Below, in pieces: positions 35,216 through 44,651 of a stretch of 64,000 nt of DNA. The stretch's first letter is position 1. Each line of letters starts with the position of its first letter. Location of the stretch: contig BIFP01000022.1 in assembly GCA_005402585.1 (NCBI GenBank), positions 186,001 through 250,000 on the forward strand, in the 5' to 3' direction. This stretch comes from Micromonosporaceae bacterium KJ-029 (GTDB lineage: Bacteria > Actinomycetota > Actinomycetes > Mycobacteriales > Micromonosporaceae). A model generated the notes under the pieces. The model saw only the letters and a program-made list of their open reading frames with translations. It was not told the origin of the DNA and searched no databases. Both the position numbers and the translations under genes were made by a program.

Positions 35216-36091
35216 CTACCGGGCCCGGGCCGCCGCCGCCCGCGCCTCCTTCGCCGCCGACTCGGACTCGGCGGGACCGTTCTGCCAGGGCGGCGGCGCG
35301 TCGGCCAGCATCGCCTGGCGCAGCCAGGTCAGTGCCCGCGAGAGCAGCCGCGAGACATGCATCTGGGAGATGCCGAACCGGGCGGCGATCTCGGCCTGGG
35401 TCTGGTTGCCGTAGAACCGCATGGCCAGGATCCGCCGCTCCCGCCAGGGCAGGCGGTGCAGCAGCCCGCTGACCGTCACCCGGTCGTCCACCGACTCCAG
35501 CGCGATGTCCGACTCGCCGACCAGGTCGCCGAACTCCGCCGAACTCTCCCCGCCGACAGGTGCGTTGAGTGAGGCCGGGCTGTAGCCGGCCGCCGACTCC
35601 AGCGCCGCGAGGATCTCCTCCTCCGGCGTCTCCAACCGCTTCGCCAGCTCGGCGACCGTCGGCGCCCGGGACAGCTCGCTGGTCAGCGCCGCCGTGGCCT
35701 GCCCGACCTCGAGGATCAGGTCGCGCAGCCGGCGGGGAACGTGCACACCCCAGGTGCGATCCCGGAAATGCCGTTTGATCTCGCCCACGATGGTGATCGC
35801 CGCGTACGCGGTGAACGAGCCCCGTTCCGGGTCGTACCGGTCGACGGCGTTGACCAGGCCCAGACGGGCCACCTGCTCCAGATCCTCCAGCGGTTCCCCG
35901 CGCCCCCGGTAGCGGCGGGCCAACCGGCCCGCGAACGGCAGCGCGAAGCGCACCAGGTCGTCGCGCGCCTCGTGGCGCCGCTCAGGGGGCAGCCCTTCGA
36001 TCCGCGCCGCGTACGCCAGCGCTGCCGCGTCGAGGTCCTCCAGGCCTCGATCGGTGGGCGGTGGTGTGGTTGTGGTGGTCTGTCCGAACAT
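35216..36091 (-). CDS. SigB/SigF/SigG-family RNA polymerase sigma factor
   Basis: A 291-residue group 3 sigma factor. Region 2 is DLEQVARLGLVNAVDRYDP with GSFTAYAAITIVGEIKRHFRD (2.3-2.4), region 3 ALTSELSRAPTVAELAKRL, and region 4 LPWRERRILAMRFYGNQTQAEIAARFGISQMHVSRLL. The ATG 36091 follows GGGAGG; the frame extends upstream to 36151 but the better start is here. No anti-sigma gene is adjacent. Such factors control stress or developmental genes in actinobacteria. Confidence 0.92.
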   Translation of the reverse strand: MFGQTTTTTPPPTDRGLEDLDAAALAYAARIEGLPPERRHEARDDLVRFALPFAGRLARRYRGRGEPLEDLEQVARLGLVNAVDRYDPERGSFTAYAAITIVGEIKRHFRDRTWGVHVPRRLRDLILEVGQATAALTSELSRAPTVAELAKRLETPEEEILAALESAAGYSPASLNAPVGGESSAEFGDLVGESDIALESVDDRVTVSGLLHRLPWRERRILAMRFYGNQTQAEIAARFGISQMHVSRLLSRALTWLRQAMLADAPPPWQNGPAESESAAKEARAAAARAR

Positions 36092-36308
36092 CCGCGCCTC
36101 CCTCAGGAAGGACCCGCCCGGGTTCGGGACACCGGGCACGCGCGTAGGCACGCACGGGCCTGAAGTGGGTTACGTGACTGGGATGCCAGCGGGCGACGGC
36201 GCCGTGCCACGCCGAGGTGATCAGCCTGTCGCAGCCGGCGGTGTTCCCGCTCCGTAGGTACTCAATCACGGGATCGCGGGTTCGCGAGGATGTTTCGTCA
36301 GCCCCGTG

Positions 36309-37751
36309 TCAACAGATCAGCAGGCCATCGCGGGTGCCGCTGTCGCGCAGCGCGGCGAGGGCGTCGGCCACCGCGAGCGGGCGCGGAACGGGCAGGTCGT
36401 ACGGCTGGGCGCGGAGCACCTCGGTGGCCCGGCGGGTGGGCACCGAGGTGACCGGGTAGCCCCGGGCCGTGGAGCGGTCCAGCGCCCGGCGACGCCGGCC
36501 GAAGGCGGCGATCGCCAGCCACTGCGGCAGGCCGGCGAGCGCCGGCGACCGGACCCCGGGCGGCTCCGGCAGCACGTCCACCGAGGTGAACGGCTCGCTG
36601 CCGGCCAGCCACCATTCCACCTGGTCGACGCTGCGCCGGGTGGCGTTCTCGCACCAGTACGGCACCAGCCCGGCCCGTAGCACCTGCCACGGGTCCAGCA
36701 GCCGGCCGCATTCGACCACCAACCGGTTACCGGTCTTGCCGGCCGCCCGCAGCCACCGGCGGTACAGGTCGGCGACGGCGGCGCTGAGCACCCCTGGTGC
36801 CGGGAAGAGGACCCGGTGCAGCGGATGCCCGTGCCGCGAGGTCCACTCCCGGGCGCCGAGTTCGAAACCGGGCTCCACACCGTGCTCCGCGGCGGCCGGC
36901 GGGGCGGTGATCTCCGGCGGCTGCCAGTGCGCGCCGTCGCCGCCGGCGGAGCGCAGCACCTGCCGCAGCGCGTGGCTGTCGGGGTGGAAGTCCACCGGGT
37001 CCAGGCCGCTGGCCGGACAACCCACCTGGAAGCTGTGCCCGTCGGCGGCGTCCAGCACCGGCCAGGTCCGGGCGTCGCGCAGCACCAGCACCGGCGCGCC
37101 GGGTTCCAGCCGCTCGGCCAGGAACCTCCGGTACGCCGCCGGCAGCGCCCGCCAGCGTCCGGCCAGCACCATCGTTACGCCGGCCAGCGCTCCCCGGCTG
37201 GCCGGGCAGTGCACCTGCCGCAGGTGCAGGTCGGGGTTGCCGCCGAGCAGCCGCCCGGCGAACGCGGCACCGTGGTCCAGGGCGGCGCGGGGGCGGTCCA
37301 CCGCGCCGTGCGGCCAGTGCGCGGTCATCTCGAAACCGGCGGGCAGCCACGGCATCCCCAGCGCCATCGCCAGGTGCGCGACCCCGCCGTGCGGCGAGCC
37401 CAGTAGCACCCCCGGATACCGTTGGGGCGGGTACTGGTCGACGAACCACTGGGCGACGCGGCCCGCGTCGACCTCGATCGCCTGCTCGGCGGTGAGGGCG
37501 ACCCGGCCGGCGGAACGGATCGCGGCGGCCCGGCGGACCGGGTCGGGGGTGCCGACGAAGCGGGACATCGGCCCGACGTGACCGAGGTCGGCGCAGTCGG
37601 CGCCGCGCAGGGCCCGGGCGATGGCCCCGACCAGGATCCGGGCGGTGCTGCCGATCGCCACGATCCGATCGCCGGCCAGACCGGCGCCGGCCGCCGTGAG
37701 TCCCGGGCGCACCTTGCGCACCGGCCCCAACTTGCCTCGATCGCTCACCAC
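36309..37751 (-). CDS. Hypothetical protein, about 480 aa, possibly enzyme
   Basis: A soluble protein of about 480 residues that I do not recognise. Segments such as GDRIVAIGSTARILVGAIARALRG, GVLLGSPHGGVAHLAMALGMPWLPAG and GNRLVVECGRLLDPWQVLRAGL suggest an alpha/beta enzyme. Two His-rich spots (SPHGGVAHL; SRHGHPLH) could be catalytic. The start is uncertain: GTG 37751 avoids overlap with the TPP enzyme gene, which ends 86 bases upstream on the same strand. It is probably cotranscribed with that gene and may act with it. Confidence 0.7.
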   Translation of the reverse strand: MVSDRGKLGPVRKVRPGLTAAGAGLAGDRIVAIGSTARILVGAIARALRGADCADLGHVGPMSRFVGTPDPVRRAAAIRSAGRVALTAEQAIEVDAGRVAQWFVDQYPPQRYPGVLLGSPHGGVAHLAMALGMPWLPAGFEMTAHWPHGAVDRPRAALDHGAAFAGRLLGGNPDLHLRQVHCPASRGALAGVTMVLAGRWRALPAAYRRFLAERLEPGAPVLVLRDARTWPVLDAADGHSFQVGCPASGLDPVDFHPDSHALRQVLRSAGGDGAHWQPPEITAPPAAAEHGVEPGFELGAREWTSRHGHPLHRVLFPAPGVLSAAVADLYRRWLRAAGKTGNRLVVECGRLLDPWQVLRAGLVPYWCENATRRSVDQVEWWLAGSEPFTSVDVLPEPPGVRSPALAGLPQWLAIAAFGRRRRALDRSTARGYPVTSVPTRRATEVLRAQPYDLPVPRPLAVADALAALRDSGTRDGLLIC

Positions 37752-37837
37752 GCGGCCCGGCTTCCCGCCACGATGCGGGTTAAACAGGGCATCCCTCCAC
37801 CGGGCGGCATCAATCAGGGGATCTTGGCCGATCACGG

Positions 37838-38974
37838 CTACCGAGGCCAGGCCGGCGTCCGGGCCCTCATCCCGACGTCCGTCCCGGCGCCTCGCGCGCC
37901 GGACGGCAGCACCTCGCCGGGCCACAACGCCCCACCGGCGCCTGCCTCGACCACCATCTCCAGCAGGCACGGCCGGTCCGCGGCCAGCGCCTCGTCCCAG
38001 GCGGCGCCCACCAGCTCCGGCCGGTCGACGCGTACGCCGTGCAGGCCGAGCAGCCGGGCCCAGCCCGCGTAGGGGACATCGTCGGCCGTCGGCCGGGCCG
38101 GATCCGGGTACCGCCGGTGGCCGGAGCGGGTGTTGAGCACCAGAACCACCAGGCGCGGGTCGGGCCACGCCGACCAGCGCCGCGCCACGGTGACCAGCTC
38201 GGCCAGGCCGTACGACTGCATTCCCTCGTCGGTGACCAGGGCGAGCACCGGCCGGTCCGGGGCGGCCAGCTTGGCGGCCACCGCGTACGGCAGCGCGCCG
38301 CCGGCCCCGGGGGTGTCGCCCGGCAGCACGGCCAGCCCCGGCGCCAGGTGCAGGTGGTGGGCGTACCGGGTCAGGATCGCGTCGCCGTCCACGGTCACGG
38401 CGCCCCCACCGGGTAGCCGGGTGGACAGTTCGGCGAAGACCAGCCGGGCGTCGACCGGCCCGGCCGCGCCGGTGGGGTGCCGCGAGCCGGGCTCGAGGTG
38501 CCGGGGCAGCACCAGACAGACCGGGCCGCCGGCCGTCACGGCGGTACGCAGCGCCTCGTCGACCACCTCCGGTGCCCGCCCCGGGTCACCGGCGTACCGC
38601 ACGTGCTGGCACAGGCCGGCGAACAGCCGGCCGACCCGGTGCGGGTCGGCCGACGGGTGCGGGGCCTGCGTACCGATGATCGCCAGCACGGGAAGGCCGG
38701 CCCGTCGGGCGGCGGCGAGACCGCTGAGCAGCCCGAAGAGGCCCGATCCCTCGGCCGCCAGGCAGACGCCGATCTCGCCGGTGAACCGGGCGTGCCCGGT
38801 CGCCATGAACGCGGCGGACTCCCCGTTGCGGGCCGGAACGAACTCCGGGTCGCCGGTGGTCCCCAGCGCCTCGACCAGCGGCGCGACCGCCTCACCCGGT
38901 TGACCGAAGACCCGCGGCACCCGCCAGGCCGCCAGCCGCGCGACGAGCGCGTCAGCCACGGTCCGGTCAGGCAC
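37838..38974 (-). CDS. Short thiamine-pyrophosphate-dependent enzyme (acetolactate synthase-like)
   Basis: A 378-residue protein with the N-terminal TPP pyrimidine-binding domain (FGQPGEAVAPLVEAL; ARNGESAAFMATGHAR with the catalytic Glu) and a C-terminal pyrophosphate-binding domain (VTDEGMQSYGLAELVTVARRW...VLVLNTR). The usual FAD/central domain of about 150 residues is nearly absent; the family norm is 530-570 residues. The GDG motif is altered to DEG. GTG 38974 overlaps the previous gene's stop by 8 bases. The reaction is unknown; an alpha-keto acid is a likely substrate. Confidence 0.78.
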   Translation of the reverse strand: MPDRTVADALVARLAAWRVPRVFGQPGEAVAPLVEALGTTGDPEFVPARNGESAAFMATGHARFTGEIGVCLAAEGSGLFGLLSGLAAARRAGLPVLAIIGTQAPHPSADPHRVGRLFAGLCQHVRYAGDPGRAPEVVDEALRTAVTAGGPVCLVLPRHLEPGSRHPTGAAGPVDARLVFAELSTRLPGGGAVTVDGDAILTRYAHHLHLAPGLAVLPGDTPGAGGALPYAVAAKLAAPDRPVLALVTDEGMQSYGLAELVTVARRWSAWPDPRLVVLVLNTRSGHRRYPDPARPTADDVPYAGWARLLGLHGVRVDRPELVGAAWDEALAADRPCLLEMVVEAGAGGALWPGEVLPSGARGAGTDVGMRARTPAWPR

Positions 38975-40085
38975 CGCCCCGTCCCGGGGTGCCCTGGTCG
39001 ACGTAGCGCAGCACCGCACCCACCCCGTCCACCAGTTCCGGGACCTCGTCCGGGCCTAGCACGGTCAGCTCGGCGTCGGTGCCGACCAGCGCGCGGACCA
39101 GCGCCGCGTCGGCGCGGACCCGCTCCGGGTCGGCCACCGCGACCAACTGCGTCGGGTCGGTGGCGATGTCGGTGGCGGCCGGACCGATCCAGAGTTCGCC
39201 GTTGGCGGACGGATCGTCCACGATCAGCATCGTGTCGACCTGGTTGCGCTGCAACGCGCCGACCACGGCGTCGAGTCCGGCACCCACGTCCTCCTGCATG
39301 CCGAAGCGGTCCAGCGCGGCGGTCACCCGCTGGTCGGCCACCTCGGCGATGGTCTGCACGGTGAGGTCGTCCAGCAGGGTCTGGTCGGCGCCGCCGGCCC
39401 GCGAGCCCGCGTCGGTGCGGACCACCATGTCCTGCCAGCGTGCCGGCATCTGGGCGGCGATCATCCCGGTGGCCCGGACGTCCCCGGCCACCACGACCAC
39501 CTCGGCGCCGACCCGCTCGGCCAGCTCGACGGTGGCGGCGGTGACGTCACCGGCGTTGTGATGCCACGCCTCCATGGCGGCGCGCTGGTACCGCGACTGC
39601 GACCAGCCGCCCGGCTTGACCCGGCGCAGCTGGTAGCTCTCCCGACCGACGACGTGGGCGCGACGCGGGACGCCGCCGGCACTGACCGACATCGCGTCGG
39701 CGCCCGTGCGGTCGGCCAGCACCCGCACCCACGCCACCTGCTCACCCCGTTGGGCGAGCAGCGGCATCACGTGCGGCAGCGCGGCGTACGCGGCCAGATC
39801 CCGCCGCGGCGGGGCGGACAGGTACTCGGAGAGCACCACCCGGCCCCGGGTGCCGAAGACGGCCAGCCCGTAGTCGCCGGGCATCGGGTCGTGCCCCCGG
39901 ATCACCGCGTCGAGGGCGGCGATGGTCTGCTCGTCCGCCCCCTGCTCGGCCAGTTGCTGTTGCAGGCCGCGCCAGCGCAGGTGAAGTGCCGGGTGGGCGT
40001 CCTCGGTGTCCAGCGAGGCGTCCAGGTAGACCGAGCACCACGGGCCCGGACGCGTGTAGAGCGGGCGCAGGAAGGACAGCTGCAT
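38967..40085 (-). CDS. Rv2629/baeRF-type (bacterial eRF1-like) protein
   Basis: A 372-residue protein of the Rv2629/baeRF2-like family: an N-terminal domain (MQLSFLRPLYTRPGPWCSVYLD, GDYGLAVFGTRGRVV) and a release-factor-like C-terminal region (GDVTAATVELAERVGAEVVVVAGDVRA, VVGALQRNQVDTMLI). Mycobacterial Rv2629 is a dormancy-linked protein. The family is related to Vms1/eRF1 and may act on tRNA or ribosomes. No GGQ is visible. ATG 40085 has AAGGGG upstream. Its stop overlaps the TPP enzyme's start. Confidence 0.8.
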   Translation of the reverse strand: MQLSFLRPLYTRPGPWCSVYLDASLDTEDAHPALHLRWRGLQQQLAEQGADEQTIAALDAVIRGHDPMPGDYGLAVFGTRGRVVLSEYLSAPPRRDLAAYAALPHVMPLLAQRGEQVAWVRVLADRTGADAMSVSAGGVPRRAHVVGRESYQLRRVKPGGWSQSRYQRAAMEAWHHNAGDVTAATVELAERVGAEVVVVAGDVRATGMIAAQMPARWQDMVVRTDAGSRAGGADQTLLDDLTVQTIAEVADQRVTAALDRFGMQEDVGAGLDAVVGALQRNQVDTMLIVDDPSANGELWIGPAATDIATDPTQLVAVADPERVRADAALVRALVGTDAELTVLGPDEVPELVDGVGAVLRYVDQGTPGRGGA

Positions 40086-40235
40086 GCTCGACCCCTTTCC
40101 AGCTCGGCCCACCGCTTACCCGCGCCGTCCGGCTTGTCACCTGTCGGCCGTCCGGCGTGACCGGTTTTCATTCACGTCGTTCAACTCCGAGGATCGATAC
40201 GATCTGTAGGCGGAAGCGGACTCTGGGTGGTGGCC

Positions 40236-40775
40236 ATGGACACGACATCGTATTCCCGGCGCAGCCTGCACCCCACGGGCAAAATCCTCACCGCCCAGAT
40301 CGTGCGCCTGATGGACGGCTACCCCCGGGAGATACGCGTGGGGCAGCCGGTGCTGGTGGTGGTGCTCGCCGCCGCCGGGGTGGCCGGCCTGCTCGTCCGG
40401 CTGGTGCGCGCCCTGCGCTCGGCCGGCTCCGGCGGCGGCCGGCGCAGCTTCAAGGACCTGAAGAAGGGCCCGGAGTACCTGGTCACCCCGGTCCGCCTGC
40501 GGGACGCTGACGGCCGGGCGTACGAGGTCGAGCTGCACGGGCACCTGCCACAGAGCGCGCTGCACCCGGCCGACCACGTCCAGCTGACCCTGCGCGACCA
40601 GGGCGACCCCGACCTGCCGCCGAAGATCGAGCAGATTGTCAACCTCACCACCGGGCAGCTGCTGCGCCCGCGCACGGCCACCCTCTGGTCACACCTGGGC
40701 CCGCCGCTGCTGTTGCAGGCGGTGCTGGGCGCGCTGCTACTCACGGCGCTGGCGGCCTGCGCGGCACTGGTCTGA
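40236..40775 (+). CDS. Hypothetical membrane protein with two TM helices
   Basis: A 179-residue protein: N-terminal basic segment, one transmembrane helix (about 39-60, VGQPVLVVVLAAAGVAGLLV), a soluble domain (about 75-140) with a beta-rich look, and a C-terminal helix (about 150-178, LLLQAVLGALLLTALAACAAL). No family recognised. ATG 40236 is favoured; GTG 40227 is in frame. Divergent from the Rv2629-like gene. Confidence 0.72.
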   Translation: MDTTSYSRRSLHPTGKILTAQIVRLMDGYPREIRVGQPVLVVVLAAAGVAGLLVRLVRALRSAGSGGGRRSFKDLKKGPEYLVTPVRLRDADGRAYEVELHGHLPQSALHPADHVQLTLRDQGDPDLPPKIEQIVNLTTGQLLRPRTATLWSHLGPPLLLQAVLGALLLTALAACAALV

Positions 40776-40809
40776 CGCCGGGCGCCGGCCGAGCGGCAGC
40801 GGCCCGGGG

Positions 40810-41154
40810 TCAGCCCACCGGGGTCGGTTCGCGGGCCGGCTCGGCGACGTCGAGCATCCCCCGCCGGCGGGCCCACCGCTCGAAGGCGAGGGTGGCGAAC
40901 GGCGGCACCGCGCAGGCCAGCGCCACGCCGGCGGCCGGCAGGCTCCACCGGTGCACCCGAGCCACGGCCAGCACCAGCACGCCGTACGCCACGAACAGCG
41001 CGCCGTGGATCGGGCCGAAGATCTGCACGCCCAGCTCGTTGCCGGGCGGGCCGTACTTGACCGCCATCCCGGCCAGCAGGCCGGCCCAGGAGATCGCCTC
41101 CGCGATCGCCGCCAACACGAACAGCCGGGTCACCTTCGCACGCACGCCGGCCAT
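40810..41154 (-). CDS. DUF3817 membrane protein
   Basis: A 114-residue protein with three transmembrane segments and the DUF3817 features: VTRLFVLAAIAEAISWAGLLAGM, then VQIFGPIHGALFVAYGVLVL. Function unknown; often near genes for membrane or transport proteins. ATG 41154 chosen by family alignment despite a weak ribosome binding site. Converges with the 40236 gene (34 bases between stops). Confidence 0.85.
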   Translation of the reverse strand: MAGVRAKVTRLFVLAAIAEAISWAGLLAGMAVKYGPPGNELGVQIFGPIHGALFVAYGVLVLAVARVHRWSLPAAGVALACAVPPFATLAFERWARRRGMLDVAEPAREPTPVG

Positions 41155-41394
41155 GGTAACGGCGCTACGGGCCAGTTCGGGGCACCCTGGGGCCGGTGGC
41201 GAGACCGGCATCACCGCATGCCGGATGAACCGTTTCCGCGGGTTTCGGCCGGCCGCAAAGTCGGACGCGGTGCGTAAGCGCCACGCGATTCAGCCTGAAA
41301 AAGGTTCAATGGTGAACAACCCGGCCGGCGGGACTTCCCCCGATTGCGCGGACATGCGAGGTTGGGAGGCACCAGCGGTGACAGGGTGGTGACC

Positions 41395-42873
41395 ATGGGC
41401 GAGGAAGTCGGCGTGCAGACCTTCAGCCGCCAGGACCGGGCTCGCTACCGGGACAAGGTTCGCCGCTGCCTGGACGTCTTCGCCGAGATGTTGCGCGAGT
41501 CCCGGTTCGACGTCGACCGGCCGATGACCGGGCTGGAGATAGAGCTGAACCTCGTCGACGACGCCGGGATGCCGGCGATGCGCAACGCCGACGTGCTCCA
41601 GGCGGTCGCCGACCCGAGCTTCCAGACCGAACTCGGCCAGTTCAACGTCGAGATCAACGTGGCGCCCCGACGGCTGGCCGGCACCGGCACCGCCGAGTTC
41701 GAGGAACACGTACGCGCCAGCCTGAACGCGGCCGAACAGCGAGCCCGGACGGTCGGCACCCACCTGGTGATGATCGGCATCCTGCCCACCGTCCGGCCCG
41801 AGCACCTGACCGCCGAAACGTTGTCGGCCAACCCCCGGTACACCCTGCTCAACGAGCAGATTTTCGCCGCCCGCGGCGAGGACCTGCGGATCGCCGTCAA
41901 CGGGGTGGAACGGCTCGCGGTCACCGCCGACACCATCACCCCGGAGGCGGCCTGCACCAGCACCCAGTTCCACCTCCAGGTCGGCCCGAACCAGTTCGCC
42001 GACTACTGGAACGCCGCCCAGTCCATCGCCGGGGTCCAGGTGGCGCTCGGCGCCAACTCACCGCTGTTCTTCGGCCGGGAGCTGTGGCGCGAGACCCGCA
42101 TCCCGCTGTTCCAACAGGCCACCGACACCCGACCCGAGGAGATCAAGACGCAGGGCGTACGGCCCCGGGTCTGGTTCGGGGAGCGGTGGATCACCTCCGT
42201 GTTCGACCTCTTCGAGGAGAACGTGCGCTACTTCCCGGCACTGCTGCCGGTCTGCGACGCCGAGGACCCGGCCGAGACGCTCGCCGCCGGCGGGGTGCCG
42301 ACCCTGGCCGAGCTGCGGCTGCACAACGGCACCATCTACCGCTGGAACCGACCGGTCTACGACGTGCTCAAGGGCCGGCCGCATCTGCGGGTGGAGAACC
42401 GGGTGCTGCCGGCCGGGCCGACCGTGCTGGACACGGTCGCCAACGGCGCGTTCTACTTCGGCCTGGTCCGCGCCCTCGCCGAGGCCGACCGGCCACTGTG
42501 GTCGCAGATGTCGTTCAGCGCCGCCGAGGAGAACTTCAACACCTGCGCCCGGCACGGCATCGACGCCCACGTGTTCTGGCCCGGCCTGGGCTACCTGCCG
42601 GTCACCGAGCTGGTGCTGCGCCGGCTGCTGCCGCTGGCCCAGCACGGCCTGGACCAGTGGGGCGTCGACCCGGACGAGCGGGACCGGCTGCTCGGCATCA
42701 TCGAGCAGCGCTGCCTGACCGGCCGCAACGGGGCGAGCTGGCAGGTGGCGACGCTGCACCGGCTGGAGTCCGCCGACCAGCTCGACCGCCCGGAGGCGCT
42801 GCGGGAGGTGGTCCGGCACTACGTGGAGCTGATGCACAGCAACCGTCCCGTCCACGAGTGGCCGATCCCCTGA
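41395..42873 (+). CDS. Glutamate-cysteine ligase family protein (GCS2)
   Basis: A 492-residue enzyme of the carboxylate-amine ligase/GCS2 family. MTGLEIELNLVDD is the metal/ATP-binding Glu motif, FNVEINVAPRRL follows, and TSTQFHLQV, ANSPLFFGRELWRETRIP and LRVENRVLPAGPT are conserved stretches. These enzymes form a gamma-glutamyl bond from Glu and an amine (Cys in the classical case) with ATP. Mycothiol is the main actinobacterial thiol, so the true acceptor is uncertain. ATG 41395 follows AGGGTGGT. Converges with the beta-lactamase gene with 13 bases between. Confidence 0.87.
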   Translation: MGEEVGVQTFSRQDRARYRDKVRRCLDVFAEMLRESRFDVDRPMTGLEIELNLVDDAGMPAMRNADVLQAVADPSFQTELGQFNVEINVAPRRLAGTGTAEFEEHVRASLNAAEQRARTVGTHLVMIGILPTVRPEHLTAETLSANPRYTLLNEQIFAARGEDLRIAVNGVERLAVTADTITPEAACTSTQFHLQVGPNQFADYWNAAQSIAGVQVALGANSPLFFGRELWRETRIPLFQQATDTRPEEIKTQGVRPRVWFGERWITSVFDLFEENVRYFPALLPVCDAEDPAETLAAGGVPTLAELRLHNGTIYRWNRPVYDVLKGRPHLRVENRVLPAGPTVLDTVANGAFYFGLVRALAEADRPLWSQMSFSAAEENFNTCARHGIDAHVFWPGLGYLPVTELVLRRLLPLAQHGLDQWGVDPDERDRLLGIIEQRCLTGRNGASWQVATLHRLESADQLDRPEALREVVRHYVELMHSNRPVHEWPIP

Positions 42874-42886
42874 CCACACCGTCAGG

Positions 42887-43822
42887 TCAGCGCAGGGCAT
42901 TCAGGGTGAGTTCGGCGGCGCGGGCGACGAGGCTGTCGTCGGGCTCGGCGTCCTTCTCGTCCCGGCTGGAGAGCACTGCCAGCACGATCGGGGGCCGGTC
43001 GGGTGGCCAGAGCACCGCGATGTCGTTGCGGGTGCCGTATCCGCCGGCGCCGGTCTTGTCACCCACCTCCCACCCGTCCGGGGAGCCGGCCCGGATCAGC
43101 TTGTCGCCGGTGGTGTTCCGCTTGAGCCAGTCGACCAGCACCGCGCGGTCCTCCGAGGAGAGCGCGTCGTCGACCGCGTACGCCCGCAGCGAGGTGGCCA
43201 GCGCCCGGGGCGTGCTGGTGTCGCGGACGTCGCCCGGGACGGCCGCGTTGAGTTCGACCTCCAGCCGTGCCGGCTCGGTGACCTCGTCGCCGATGTCCCG
43301 CAGCCGCTGTTTGAGACCTGCCGGGCCGCCGAGCCTGCTCAGCAGCAGATTCCCGGCCGTGTTGTCGCTGTAGCGCACCGCGGCGTCGGCGATCGCGCGC
43401 AGCGTCATGCCGGATTCCACGTGCTTGCCGGTGATCGGCGAGTGGCTGACCAACTCGTCGCGGGTGTACGTGACGACCTGGTCCAGCTCGGCGGCGGAGG
43501 TCACGTCGAGCACCGCCGCGGCGGCGAGCGCCTTGAACGTCGAGGCGTACGCGAAGCGCTCGTCGGGCCGGTGCGCGACGGTGCGCCCGGTGCCGGTGTC
43601 GACGGCGTACACGCCGAGCCGGGCGTCGAACTCCCGCTCCAGCGGGGCGAAGTCGACGGCGACCGGCGCGGCGGTGTCCGACGACGACGGCGTGGGCGTG
43701 GCCGGGGTGCTGGGCGCCGGGGTGGGCGCGGCCGGGGTGTCGGGCGCACAGCCGGCGAGCGGGCCGAGCACCAGGGTGGCGGCGAGGGCGGCGGTACGGG
43801 CACGGCGGGTGGTGCTGGTCAA
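42887..43822 (-). CDS. Class A beta-lactamase, lipoprotein
   Basis: A 311-residue serine beta-lactamase. The TTG start at 43822 is placed by AAGGA upstream and by the signal peptide that follows. A lipobox LAGC lies at about residue 22, so it is probably membrane-anchored. Active-site motifs: STFK (S-x-x-K), YSDN (SDN), EVELN (omega-loop E166-x-x-L-N) and DKTGAGG (KTG). It hydrolyses beta-lactams in the cell envelope. Proline/threonine-rich linker after the lipobox. No regulator is adjacent. Confidence 0.93.
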   Translation of the reverse strand: MTSTTRRARTAALAATLVLGPLAGCAPDTPAAPTPAPSTPATPTPSSSDTAAPVAVDFAPLEREFDARLGVYAVDTGTGRTVAHRPDERFAYASTFKALAAAAVLDVTSAAELDQVVTYTRDELVSHSPITGKHVESGMTLRAIADAAVRYSDNTAGNLLLSRLGGPAGLKQRLRDIGDEVTEPARLEVELNAAVPGDVRDTSTPRALATSLRAYAVDDALSSEDRAVLVDWLKRNTTGDKLIRAGSPDGWEVGDKTGAGGYGTRNDIAVLWPPDRPPIVLAVLSSRDEKDAEPDDSLVARAAELTLNALR

Positions 43823-43914
43823 GGTTGGTCCTTCCGTCGGTCGACCCGGCCACCCGGGAGCCTCCCCCGACCGGCCGACATCCAGGTTGGCAGGGGCGTC
43901 CACCCCCACGCGAC

Positions 43915-43972
43915 GTGATGTCAAAGTTTCTAGACACGGTGTCAAAGACGCGTTACCCTGGCGGTGTCAAGA
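43915..43972 (+). promoter_or_regulatory. Three TGTCAAAG-type direct repeats upstream of membrane/HTH operon
   Basis: TGTCAAAG at 43919-43926 and 43940-43947 and TGTCAAG at 43965-43971, spaced 21 and 25 bases. They lie 25-80 bases upstream of the GTG of the 43996 gene and could bind the HTH protein encoded in the same operon. Confidence 0.5.
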
Positions 43973-43995
43973 ATGCTTTACATGGGGAGGTTGTC

Positions 43996-44424
43996 GTGAC
44001 ACACGAGGAGAAACGTGCCTGGATCATGCTGGTCGTCAGCGTGGTCGGCTACGCCGTGTACGTGGCCGTCGTGCTGAGCCGGGTCGACGGCGGGTCGCTC
44101 GCCGCGGTGCCCTACGCCGGGGTTCTCCTGTGGACCGTCGGCGGTGCCATCGTCGCGAGCATCGTGGCCGAGATCGGGATGGGCGTGGTGAACCCCCGGG
44201 CGTCCCGCGTCCGGGACGCACGCGACCGGGAGATCGGGCGCCTCGGCGACCACGTCGGCCAGGCGTTCGTGGTCATCGGCGCGGTGTCGGCGATGCTGAT
44301 GGCGTTGGCCGAGTGGGAATGGTTCTGGATCGCCAACGTCGTCTACCTGTGCTTCGTGCTGTCGGCGGTGGTCGGCTCCCTGGCGAAGGTGATCGTGTAC
44401 CGCAGGGGTGTCCCGCAGTGGTGA
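43996..44424 (+). CDS. Four-helix membrane protein (DUF2178-like)
   Basis: A 142-residue integral membrane protein with four hydrophobic segments (about 10-28, 39-58, 87-105, 112-130). GGGGAGG precedes the GTG start. Its size and placement before a short XRE-type HTH gene match DUF2178-like proteins of two-gene membrane/HTH modules. The stop overlaps the HTH start (GTGA). Confidence 0.78.
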   Translation: MTHEEKRAWIMLVVSVVGYAVYVAVVLSRVDGGSLAAVPYAGVLLWTVGGAIVASIVAEIGMGVVNPRASRVRDARDREIGRLGDHVGQAFVVIGAVSAMLMALAEWEWFWIANVVYLCFVLSAVVGSLAKVIVYRRGVPQW

Positions 44425-44651
44425 AACCGACAAGCGTCACGAACAACATCCGCGCGCTGCGCTTCGCGCACGACGAGATGACACAGGCCGCGCTCGCCGA
44501 ACGGATCGGCGTGACCCGGCAGACCGTCATCGCCATCGAACAGGGCCGCTACTCACCCTCGCTTGAGATGGCCTTCCGGATCGCCCACGTGTTCGGCGTG
44601 CGGCTCGACGACGTTTTCCAGTACCCGAACCCCGAGGAGGTGACACCGTGA
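44421..44651 (+). CDS. Short HTH (XRE/YgzD-type) regulator
   Basis: A 76-residue protein with one helix-turn-helix: MTQAALAERIGVTRQTVIAIEQGRYSPSLEMAFRIAHVFG, followed by VRLDDVFQYP, typical of YgzD-like regulators. GTG start overlaps the membrane protein stop, and its TGA overlaps the next GTG. Likely autoregulates the operon through the repeats at 43919-43971. Confidence 0.88.
   Translation: MKPTSVTNNIRALRFAHDEMTQAALAERIGVTRQTVIAIEQGRYSPSLEMAFRIAHVFGVRLDDVFQYPNPEEVTP

Noticed and set aside
43825..43995. N-terminal extension of the DUF2178-like membrane protein
   Set aside because: The strong GGGGAGG before GTG 43996 and the promoter-like repeats within the extension favour the shorter start.
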